From Firmicutes bacterium UBA1422 (GTDB lineage: Bacteria > Bacillota > Clostridia > Peptostreptococcales > Anaerovoracaceae): DNA of 29,510 nucleotides. Below, in pieces: positions 23,097 to 29,510 of this stretch; within the stretch, counting starts at the first letter, position 1, and every line of letters starts with the position of its first letter. Below the pieces are notes generated by a model. The model did no database searches, was not told the DNA's origin, and was given only the letters and a program-made list of their open reading frames with translations. The stretch spans positions 9,688 to 39,197 of the forward strand of contig DBPK01000012.1 of NCBI GenBank assembly GCA_002304835.1, in the 5' to 3' direction. A program made the translations under genes and the position numbers.

Positions 23097-24326
23097 GTGA
23101 AAAAGATACTTGTTCTGGGAGTTGGAGCACAGGGCTCTGCCGCAGCGAAGAAATTGGATGAAGAACCAATAGTAAGCAAAGTGGTCTGTGCCGATCAAGA
23201 CAAAAAAGCGGTTGACCATCTGGTGGCAGAACTCACCAAAGCAGAAGGAAGAGTTATAGATGCCCATGATAAGAACAGCATTGTGGCTGCAGCAAAGGGA
23301 GCGGATCTTATCCTGAATGCCCTTCCGCTGGAGTGCACAAAAAATGTTCTGGAGGCAGCCCTTGAAGCAGGCACGGATTATCAGGACTATGCCGGCACCA
23401 CGGCACTGCATGAAGACTGGGTCGAAAACTACAGGATACAGTTTGATGAATACGGTCCCAGATTCAAAGCCATCGGCAAGACTGCAGTAATAGGGACGGG
23501 ATCTGCACCCGGACTTATATGCGCCGCCACCAGAGATGCAATGAAATATCTTGATACTTGTGATACGATAATGAACATTGTATGGGAGGGAGTAATAACA
23601 AAAAGATTTCTGCCCTTCTGGTGGTCTCCCGTTACGGCTCTTCACGATATGTCTGAGGATGCTTATGCCCTGGAAAACGGCAAACTCGTAAGGACTCCGG
23701 CTTTCGGTATGACCATAAAAAGACAATATAACTATATGGAAAAAGAAATAACCTTTGCGGAACACTGTCATGATGAACCTATCCACTACAGTTTCAATGC
23801 AGAAAAATATTTTAAGGGTGTGAAAAATGCTTATTTCAAATATGCGGGAGAAGGAATGGACTTTTGCAGGCCCCTTGCCCGGGCGGGACTTCTTTCACAC
23901 AAAAAGGAAATAATAAACGGAGTGGAAGTGGCGCCTTTTGATGTGGTTTTGGCACATCTGCCCCATCCGCCCAAATTCAGGGAGGAAATAAAAGAGATAA
24001 TCGAAGAAGGTCTTATCTCGGATTCGGGATGCATGGTCATAGAGGCCTACGGCAAAAAGGATGGAAGGGATGTCAAAGTTGAAACGCATGTTATGGCACC
24101 GGGACTTTTGGAGTCATACGAAAAGGCAGGGATAACAGCGGAGATGTATCTGACGGGGCAGGGAGGATATCTTTATTCCAAATTGTTTATTAACGATAAA
24201 TTCAAGACTCCCGGACTTTTCACTTCTGATATGATGACCATGGAGCAGGTGGATCTTTATTTCGAGTATGCAAAAGAGCTGGGGATAACCCTTGAAACAA
24301 ATACAACTGAAATACCCAAAAAATGA
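23097..24326 (+). CDS. Saccharopine dehydrogenase family protein
   Basis: 409 residues starting with GTG after SD GAGGTGA. The N-terminal NAD(P)-binding Rossmann fold reads KKILVLGVGAQGSAAAKKLDE (about 2-22), then a saccharopine dehydrogenase-type continuation (VVCADQDKKAVDHLVAEL, ILNALPLECTKNVLEAALEAGTDYQDYAG, IGTGSAPGLICAATRDAM). Family members act as dehydrogenases in lysine or polyamine metabolism (for example carboxynorspermidine synthase), and some as uncharacterised reductases. No substrate can be named, and residue-level evidence for lysine metabolism is lacking. It has its own promoter with a palindrome, and ligA begins 10 nt after its stop. Confidence 0.85.
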   Translation: MKKILVLGVGAQGSAAAKKLDEEPIVSKVVCADQDKKAVDHLVAELTKAEGRVIDAHDKNSIVAAAKGADLILNALPLECTKNVLEAALEAGTDYQDYAGTTALHEDWVENYRIQFDEYGPRFKAIGKTAVIGTGSAPGLICAATRDAMKYLDTCDTIMNIVWEGVITKRFLPFWWSPVTALHDMSEDAYALENGKLVRTPAFGMTIKRQYNYMEKEITFAEHCHDEPIHYSFNAEKYFKGVKNAYFKYAGEGMDFCRPLARAGLLSHKKEIINGVEVAPFDVVLAHLPHPPKFREEIKEIIEEGLISDSGCMVIEAYGKKDGRDVKVETHVMAPGLLESYEKAGITAEMYLTGQGGYLYSKLFINDKFKTPGLFTSDMMTMEQVDLYFEYAKELGITLETNTTEIPKK

Positions 24327-24336
24327 AAGTGACATA

Positions 24337-26349
24337 ATGGAGCAAAAAAAATCCATACAACAGGAAATAAGGGAAAGGACAGCTTTCCTCAAAAAAGCCG
24401 CCAAGGCATATTACAGGGATAATGAAGAGATCATCTCAAATTTACAGTATGACAAATTATATGATGAACTTATGGCCCTTGAAAATGAAACAGGCATAAT
24501 AATGGCCGGCAGCCCTACAAGGCATGTGGGCTATGAGACCCTTTCCGATCTTGCCAAGGAGGCCCATCCCAAGAAAATGCTTTCTCTGGACAAGACCAAA
24601 GATGCGGAAGAGCTTATATCATGGCTGGGAGACAGAAAAGGAATGCTTTCATGGAAGCTTGACGGCCTCACCATAGTGCTGACCTACAGAAACGGGAAAC
24701 TTTTCAAAGCGGTGACCAGGGGCAACGGCGAAGTGGGGGAAGTAATAACAAATAATGCCCGGGTATTTCTGGATCTGCCTCTTGAAATACCTTTTGCGGG
24801 AGAAACGGTTTTGAGAGGGGAAGCAGTAATAACTTATTCGGATTTTGAAAAGATAAACGAGACGATACCCGAGCTGGAGGCAAAATACAAAAATCCGAGA
24901 AATCTCTGCAGCGGTTCGGTAAGACAACTGAACAACCTGATAACAGCAGAAAGAAATGTCCGGTTCAGAGCTTTTGCACTGGTCAGCACCGCATTATCCG
25001 GCCGGGAAGAAGATAGTATTGAAAAGCTGCCGGATTTTGGCGATTCAAAAGAGAAACAGATGAAGTGGCTTGAAAATCAGGGGTTTTATGTAGTTGGATA
25101 CCGCATGGTAACTGCAAAAAATCTAAAAGAAAGCATAGATTGGTTCGGCCGTAATATCAAAGAGAACGATATACCATCCGACGGACTGGTGCTTTCATAT
25201 GATGATATCGCATATGGCAGATCTCTTGGTGAAACAGCCAAATTCCCCAGAGATTCCATAGCATTCAAATGGCGTGATGAAACTGCGATCACCAGACTTA
25301 TGGAAATTGAGTGGAGCGCATCAAGGACCGGGCTTATAAATCCCATAGCATTGTTTGAACCGGTGCAACTGGAGGGAACAACTGTGAGTCGTGCATCGCT
25401 GCATAATCTCAGTATAGTAGAAGACCTGAAGCTGGGGGTGGGAGATGAAATAGAGGTATATAAAGCGAATATGATAATACCCCAGATAGCCGCCAACTAC
25501 ACAAAAAGCGGAAGCGCGATCCCTCCGGACAAATGCCCTGTCTGCGGCGGCAGGACCCGGATAAGGGATGAAAACCAAGTTAGGACCCTTTATTGCACTA
25601 ATCCAAAATGTCCGGCAAAGAAAATAAAAGCATTCAGCCATTTTGTGGCCCGTAATGCCATGGATATAGACGGCATTTCGGAATCCACAATAGAGAAATT
25701 CACGGCAAAGGGTTTCATAAAAGAACCCGTTGACTTTTTCCGGCTTGACAGACACAGAAAAGAGATCGAAGAGATGGAAGGATTCGGAGAGAGATCCTAC
25801 AAGAATCTTTCTGCCGCCATAGAAAAGGCCAGAAAGACCACTGCATCAAGATTTCTTTACAGCCTGGGGATAACCGGAATAGGCTCCGCAAACGCAAAAC
25901 TTATTGCAAAGCACTGCAATAATAACTGGCAAAGAATAGAAAACCTTTCAAAGGAGGAGCTTACAAATGTCAATGGCATAGGAGAAGTGATGGCTACTGC
26001 CTTCGTTAAATATTTTGCCGATGAAGAGAACAGAAAAAAAGTCCGGGAATTGATGGGAGAAATCAGGCTGGAGCCCGTCGAAGGATCCCCTGAAACAGAG
26101 AATCAGGATCTTGAGGGAATGAGCTTTGTTATAACGGGAAGCCTGAACAGTTTTGAAAACAGAGATGAGCTCAAAGAGCTCATAGAAAGAAGAGGAGGAA
26201 GGACCTCTGGGTCTGTAAGCGCAAAAACAACGGCACTTATAAACAATGACATAAGTTCCGGATCTGCAAAAAACAAAAAAGCCGCAGAGTTGGGAGTAAG
26301 GGTCATTTCCGAAGAGGAATTTTTAAAGGAGTATGATATAGATGCTTAA
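24337..26349 (+). CDS. ligA: NAD-dependent DNA ligase
   Basis: Seals nicks using NAD+. 670 residues, the usual length. I chose ATG 24337 over TTG 24292, since the latter lies in the preceding gene and the N-terminal Ia domain begins just after it. Catalytic KLDG (107-110) is intact, though the usual TRGDG motif reads TRGNG (Asn for Asp). The zinc finger CPVCGG...LYCTNPKCP is at about 398-425, the helix-hairpin-helix region follows (ITGIGSANAKLIAKHC, VNGIGEVMA), and a C-terminal BRCT domain is at about 590-665 (LEGMSFVITGSLNSFENRDELKELIE). The start has only a weak ribosome binding site. The stop overlaps the next gene by 8 nt. Confidence 0.94.
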   Translation: MEQKKSIQQEIRERTAFLKKAAKAYYRDNEEIISNLQYDKLYDELMALENETGIIMAGSPTRHVGYETLSDLAKEAHPKKMLSLDKTKDAEELISWLGDRKGMLSWKLDGLTIVLTYRNGKLFKAVTRGNGEVGEVITNNARVFLDLPLEIPFAGETVLRGEAVITYSDFEKINETIPELEAKYKNPRNLCSGSVRQLNNLITAERNVRFRAFALVSTALSGREEDSIEKLPDFGDSKEKQMKWLENQGFYVVGYRMVTAKNLKESIDWFGRNIKENDIPSDGLVLSYDDIAYGRSLGETAKFPRDSIAFKWRDETAITRLMEIEWSASRTGLINPIALFEPVQLEGTTVSRASLHNLSIVEDLKLGVGDEIEVYKANMIIPQIAANYTKSGSAIPPDKCPVCGGRTRIRDENQVRTLYCTNPKCPAKKIKAFSHFVARNAMDIDGISESTIEKFTAKGFIKEPVDFFRLDRHRKEIEEMEGFGERSYKNLSAAIEKARKTTASRFLYSLGITGIGSANAKLIAKHCNNNWQRIENLSKEELTNVNGIGEVMATAFVKYFADEENRKKVRELMGEIRLEPVEGSPETENQDLEGMSFVITGSLNSFENRDELKELIERRGGRTSGSVSAKTTALINNDISSGSAKNKKAAELGVRVISEEEFLKEYDIDA

Positions 26350-27346
26350 GATAGGCAAACTTGACAGTGATCTTCTGGAAAAAATAGTTTTCAGGAATAT
26401 CAGATTCAGAAGGCCGGAAGTGCTCACAAGACCCGGTATCGGGGAAGACTGTGCAGTAATAGACTACGGCTCATATGAATGTGTCATGTCAACGGATCCC
26501 ATAACGGCTGCAATAGGAGATGTGGGAAGGCTTTCCGTTCATATTTCCTGCAACGATGTGGCATCCAACGGCGTTGAACCTGTAGGAATAATGTTGGCAG
26601 TTCTTTTGCCTGAAGGCACCACCGAAAAACAGGTGGATGACATGATGCACCAGGCGGCCCAGGCCTCCGAAGAGTTGGGTGTCGAAATAATAGGGGGACA
26701 CACCGAAATAACCAATGCCGTGAATCAGCCGGTAATTGTCTCCACCGCCATAGGAAGAGGAGAAAAATGGGCTTCTCAGCATACTGAAAACATGAAAGAA
26801 GGAGACTATATCCTCATGACAAAAACCGCGGGCATAGAGGGAACTGCCATAATAGCGCGGGATTTCCAGGAGCAGCTAAAGGATGTTCTGACCAAAGAAG
26901 AAATGAGTGAAGCGATATCCATGCTTGACAAAGTGAGTGTTGTCAAAGAAGGCGTTACAGCAGGCAGGATAGGCACATCCGGGATGCATGACATAACCGA
27001 GGGAGGCGTTTTAGGCGCATTGTGGGAGATGTGCCGGATAGGTAAAGTCGGTGCTGAAGTTTTCATCGATAAAGTGCCCGTTGAAGAGGTGACAAAAAAA
27101 ATATGCGAAGAATTTGATATCGACTACCTGAGACTCATATCAAGCGGATGCATGATGATCATGGCCGGGCCCGACAAAAAAGATATTCTCATGAAAGAAA
27201 TAAGAGATGCCGGTATACAGATAACCTGTATAGGAAAGATAAAAAAAGAAGAGCAGGGAGTTAAGATGAATGTGGGGGGAGAGCTGATCGAGATAGCTCC
27301 TCCGGTCAGTGATGAAGTGTATAAAGCTCTGGCATACAAAAGTTAA
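26342..27346 (+). CDS. AIR synthase-related (PurM/HypE-like) ATP-binding protein
   Basis: 334 residues, soluble. PurM-superfamily fold: GIGEDCAVIDYG (about 32-43) for ATP binding, STDPITAAIGDVGRLSVHISCNDVASNGVEPVGIML (about 50-85), IIGGHTEIT and HDITEGGVLGALWEM. The layout is most like HypE, the hydrogenase maturation factor, but HypE ends with a conserved Cys that carries the thiocarboxamide group, while this protein ends ALAYKS. So it is not a true HypE and its substrate is unknown. SD AAAGGAG (26325-26331) lies in ligA and the 8-nt overlap suggests coupled translation. It ends just before the SRP RNA promoter. Confidence 0.85.
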   Translation: MLKIGKLDSDLLEKIVFRNIRFRRPEVLTRPGIGEDCAVIDYGSYECVMSTDPITAAIGDVGRLSVHISCNDVASNGVEPVGIMLAVLLPEGTTEKQVDDMMHQAAQASEELGVEIIGGHTEITNAVNQPVIVSTAIGRGEKWASQHTENMKEGDYILMTKTAGIEGTAIIARDFQEQLKDVLTKEEMSEAISMLDKVSVVKEGVTAGRIGTSGMHDITEGGVLGALWEMCRIGKVGAEVFIDKVPVEEVTKKICEEFDIDYLRLISSGCMMIMAGPDKKDILMKEIRDAGIQITCIGKIKKEEQGVKMNVGGELIEIAPPVSDEVYKALAYKS

Positions 27347-27362
27347 CAGGCCATGATTGCCA

Positions 27363-27391
27363 TTGACAGATCATATCTTACCATTTACAAT
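27363..27391 (+). promoter_or_regulatory. Consensus promoter of SRP RNA
   Basis: TTGACA (27363-27368), 17-nt spacer and TACAAT (27386-27391) predict a start at about 27398. Near-consensus boxes are expected for a stable RNA gene. Confidence 0.85.
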
Positions 27392-27416
27392 TAAATAGAA
27401 AAAATGCCCTTTGACG

Positions 27417-27541
27417 GCTCCGCCTGGTATGGTTTGGGTCCTGCGCAATAGGACTCTGTGAACCTTGTCAGGTCCGGAAGGAAGCAGCAATAAGCGGAAG
27501 CTCTTATGTGCCGCAGATCCGCCTTCTCCTGCCTGCGGAGC
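27417..27541 (+). ncRNA. ffs: Signal recognition particle RNA (4.5S-type, small bacterial SRP RNA)
   Basis: RNA that binds Ffh to deliver membrane proteins. The domain IV signature is complete: CTTGTCAGGTCCGGAAGG, with the GGAA tetraloop at 27476-27479, and GAAGCAGCAATAAG on the return strand. GCTCCGC (27417-27423) pairs with GCGGAGC (27535-27541) to close the core. A local hairpin GTCCT/AGGAC (27438-27454) is also seen. The primary transcript is probably longer (about 27398-27558), because AAAATGCCCTTTGA before the core pairs with TCAAAGGGCATTTT after it. Exact mature ends are not determined. Confidence 0.93.
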
Positions 27542-27543
27542 TT

Positions 27544-27558
27544 TCAAAGGGCATTTTT
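27544..27558 (+). terminator. Terminator and outer stem of SRP RNA
   Basis: TCAAAGGGCATTTTT at 27544-27558 ends in a T run and pairs with AAAATGCCCTTTGA (27401-27414), so the closing stem of the SRP precursor doubles as a terminator stem. Confidence 0.6.
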
Positions 27559-27564
27559 ATTTAG

Positions 27565-27582
27565 GAGCCGAAACAGCGGCTC
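27565..27582 (+). other. Short stem-loop between SRP RNA and dnaX
   Basis: GAGCCG (27565-27570) and CGGCTC (27577-27582) form a perfect 6-bp stem with loop AAACAG. It has no T tract, so it is not a typical terminator, and its role is unknown. Confidence 0.55.
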
Positions 27583-27623
27583 GGCAGTATATAGTCATAC
27601 AAAAGCAGAAAAGGAAAAAATCC

Positions 27624-29153
27624 ATGTACAAAGTCTTGTATCGTGCCTACAGACCCGAGGTTTTCAAAGAGATGCTGGGGCAGGAACATATAGTAAACAT
27701 TCTCAGGAATCAGATAGAAAAAGATACCGTGAATCATGCTTATCTTTTCTGCGGGACAAGAGGGACCGGCAAGACCAGCGCTGCAAGGCTTTTGGCAAAG
27801 GGTGTAAACTGTACCGCCGAAGGCGAAAGACCCTGCGGTGTATGTGAAAACTGCAAGGCAATAAAAGAAGGTAACTTTATTGACATAGTAGAAATAGATG
27901 CAGCTTCCAACAATGGCGTAGACAATATCAGAGAACTCAGAGAAAGTGTGAAATACCCTCCGGCAAAGGGCAAAAAAAGAGTTTACATAGTGGACGAGGT
28001 CCACATGCTTACAAAAAGCTCTTTCAATGCACTGCTCAAGACGCTGGAAGAACCCCCGGAACATGTTATTTTTGTACTGGCCACCACAGAACCGGAAGGC
28101 CTTCCCGCCACCATCCTTTCAAGATGTATGCGCATGGACTTTCGCAGAGTGCCCGAAAACACCATCGTTTCGGGAATGAAAAAAATCTGTCAAGAACAGA
28201 AAGTGCAAGCCTCAGAAGATGCCCTGCGGCTGATAGCCATGAACGCAGACGGATCGGTAAGAGATGCATTGACCCTTCTGGACCAGTGCATTGCAGGAAA
28301 AAACGGCACTCTTGAAAGGAACGACGTACTCAGGTCGCTGGGGACTGTGGGGGAAGAAGTTTTCATAAAGATGACTGACAAAGTTGCCATGCATGACCCT
28401 TCCGGCGGTATGATCTTGATTGAAAAGGCTCTGGAAGAAGGGAAAGATCCACGGCAGATAATGAAGGGATGGATGTTTCATTACAGGAACCTGCTATTGA
28501 CAAAATATATGAAAGATCCTGCTGACATGCTCAACATGTCGACAGAAAACATAGAAAGGATAAGGGAGCAGAGTACCAGACTCGATCTTGAGGAAATCAA
28601 CAACGGAATAATCGAACTGGCCGGCATAATCGCCGAAAGCAAATGGTCGGCGCAACCAAGGATACTTCTTGAACTTTGTATGGTAAGGATGGCTGCCCGG
28701 GGGGCAAAAGGACCCTTTGCGGATCCATCTTTGTCCCGGGAGATAAATACCAACGTAAAGGCAAATCAAATTCCGAAGAAGGAGAACGAAAATGATAAAA
28801 AAACTCCGGAGACTGAACTAAAAGGCGGACTTGCCCTTGATAAAGTATGGCAGTGTATATTCGAAGACGGTGAAGCAAAAAAAGGCAGTTTCAATGTTAT
28901 CAGGAAGAGTGCCGCTCTAGAAAGCATGACTTCCGATGAATTTATCATTTCTGCCAGCAATGGGGTTTTCGGTGTTGTTGAATCCAACAGAGAAATAATT
29001 GAGAATTTGATGGAAAAACACACAGGCACAAGAAGAAGAATGAAGTGCATAGCAAAAAACGGAAACTGCAGCAATAATGATAATGGCAAAGAGGAGGTCA
29101 CAGCAAGCCAGCTGGAAGACATCCTGGGAACTGACAACATAGAAATATTATAA
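27624..29153 (+). CDS. dnaX: DNA polymerase III subunit gamma/tau
   Basis: Clamp-loader ATPase of the replisome. 509 residues. The N-terminus MYKVLYRAYRPEVFKEMLGQEHI is typical, with Walker A GTRGTGKT (44-51), the zinc-binding cysteines CTAEGERPCGVCENC, Walker B VYIVDEVHML and sensor-1 LATTEPEGLPATILSRC. The clamp-loader part ends near residue 370; the rest is a shorter, charged C-terminus. I chose ATG 27624 (SD AAAAGGA) instead of a longer frame that starts inside the SRP RNA. At 28797-28803 an A7 run follows an internal AAGGAG and could permit frameshifting to a short gamma-like product. ybaB follows after 13 nt. Confidence 0.95.
   Translation: MYKVLYRAYRPEVFKEMLGQEHIVNILRNQIEKDTVNHAYLFCGTRGTGKTSAARLLAKGVNCTAEGERPCGVCENCKAIKEGNFIDIVEIDAASNNGVDNIRELRESVKYPPAKGKKRVYIVDEVHMLTKSSFNALLKTLEEPPEHVIFVLATTEPEGLPATILSRCMRMDFRRVPENTIVSGMKKICQEQKVQASEDALRLIAMNADGSVRDALTLLDQCIAGKNGTLERNDVLRSLGTVGEEVFIKMTDKVAMHDPSGGMILIEKALEEGKDPRQIMKGWMFHYRNLLLTKYMKDPADMLNMSTENIERIREQSTRLDLEEINNGIIELAGIIAESKWSAQPRILLELCMVRMAARGAKGPFADPSLSREINTNVKANQIPKKENENDKKTPETELKGGLALDKVWQCIFEDGEAKKGSFNVIRKSAALESMTSDEFIISASNGVFGVVESNREIIENLMEKHTGTRRRMKCIAKNGNCSNNDNGKEEVTASQLEDILGTDNIEIL
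28779..28818 (+). other. Possible frameshift site in dnaX
   Basis: AAGGAG (28779-28784) lies 12 nt before an A7 run (28797-28803). A -1 shift gives the codons AAC TCC GGA GAC TGA, and a +1 shift reaches TAA after five codons. Both would stop soon after the clamp-loader part. A shift is not shown by the sequence. Confidence 0.35.
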
Positions 29154-29166
29154 CGGAGGAAACATA

Positions 29167-29510
29167 ATGGGAAAAGGAATGAGAGCAGGCAAAAGACCAA
29201 AGCAGAGCGGCGGAAAAGATATGCAAAAACAGATGCAGCAGATGCAGGCTTTGCAGAAAAAAATGGATGAAAAGCAGGCTGAGATAGAAGAGATGGAAGT
29301 CACTGCAACTTCCGGAGGCGGAGCTGTTGAGGTCACCGTAAACGGCAAAAAAGAGATAAAAAACATAAAAATAGATCCCCAGGTAATAGATCCGGATGAC
29401 GCCGAGATGCTTCAGGATCTTATTATGGCTGCCGCCAACGAAGCCATGAGGCAGATGGAAGAACTTTCCCGGAACGAAATGGAAAAACTGACAGGCAGCC
29501 TTGGTCTGCC
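29167..29510 (+). CDS. ebfC: YbaB/EbfC family nucleoid-associated protein (3' end outside window)
   Basis: DNA-binding protein that usually follows dnaX and precedes recR. At least 114 residues are visible, close to the usual total of 100-115, so only a few are missing. A lysine/glutamine-rich N-terminus (MGKGMRAGKRPKQSGGKDMQKQMQQMQALQKKMDEKQAEIEEM) is followed by the conserved core (VTATSGGGAVEVTVNGKKEIKNIKIDPQVIDPDDAEMLQDLIMAAANEAMRQMEEL) and the MEKLTGSLGLP end motif. The N-terminal stretch (about 15-40) looks like a coiled coil. SD GGAGGAAAC precedes ATG 29167, 13 nt after the dnaX stop. Confidence 0.93.
   Translation, partial: MGKGMRAGKRPKQSGGKDMQKQMQQMQALQKKMDEKQAEIEEMEVTATSGGGAVEVTVNGKKEIKNIKIDPQVIDPDDAEMLQDLIMAAANEAMRQMEELSRNEMEKLTGSLGL

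Noticed and set aside
27465..27623. DnaX extended upstream to 27465
   Set aside because: The extension is inside the SRP RNA and is unlike any DnaX N-terminus; MYKVLYRAYRP at 27624 is the normal start.
28791..28820. A tiny ORF inside dnaX starting at ATG 28792 after AAGGAG
   Set aside because: It would be only nine codons with no known counterpart; it is better viewed as part of the possible frameshift site.
1..29510. Mobile elements, phage genes or CRISPR arrays
   Set aside because: I found no transposase, integrase, regularly spaced repeats or terminal inverted repeats of an insertion sequence.

Overview
This window looks like a chromosome segment of an anaerobic Firmicute of class Clostridia. 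The evidence is moderate GC, heavy use of ATA (Ile) and AGA/AGG (Arg) codons, AGGAGG-type ribosome binding sites, a group A [FeFe]-hydrogenase, a selenocysteine (Sec) formate dehydrogenase, and a local pcrA / ligA / SRP RNA / dnaX / ybaB neighbourhood. Species cannot be named from the sequence alone. There is no insertion sequence, integrase, phage gene, CRISPR array or rRNA gene.

Bases 1-17670 are a selenium, formate and hydrogen island. It starts with a left-truncated Sec formate dehydrogenase (fdhF) containing an in-frame UGA and a textbook bacterial SECIS hairpin. Next comes the complete Sec machinery: tRNA-Sec (selC), selA, selB, a LysR-type regulator and selD. SelD is itself a selenoprotein, and its SECIS hairpin has almost the same tip as that of fdhF. 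A NuoF-tail/GltD-like flavoprotein and an [FeFe]-hydrogenase follow as an overlapping pair behind their own promoter. Then come a GPH-type sugar/cation symporter, the selenium markers yedF and a DUF3343 gene, a convergent cysteine desulfurase/selenocysteine lyase-like gene, a formate channel (focA), mobA and fdhD. Together these genes can donate selenium (Csd-like protein, YedF), activate it (SelD), make and insert Sec (SelA, tRNA-Sec, SelB), mature the molybdopterin cofactor (MobA, FdhD), move formate (FocA) and exchange electrons between formate, NAD(P)H or ferredoxin and H2.

Bases 17719-19425 (minus strand) hold a two-gene operon: a NifU/IscU-like scaffold protein and a 'GGGtGRT' protein of unknown function.

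Bases 19527-27346 are mostly housekeeping genes: PcrA helicase, a small Smr-like protein, a PgeF/YfiH laccase-domain protein, a saccharopine dehydrogenase-like protein behind a promoter with a perfect palindrome, NAD-dependent DNA ligase and a PurM/HypE-like ATP-binding protein. Bases 27363-29510 hold a strong promoter, SRP (4.5S-type) RNA, dnaX with a possible slippery site, and the start of ybaB/ebfC, which runs off the right edge.

The most notable points are the twin SECIS hairpins, a FdhD that lacks its usual CxxC, a FocA with a duplicated N-terminus and structured leader, two genes whose -10 boxes predict leaderless mRNAs, the GGGtGRT/NifU-like pair, and several palindromes placed like operators.
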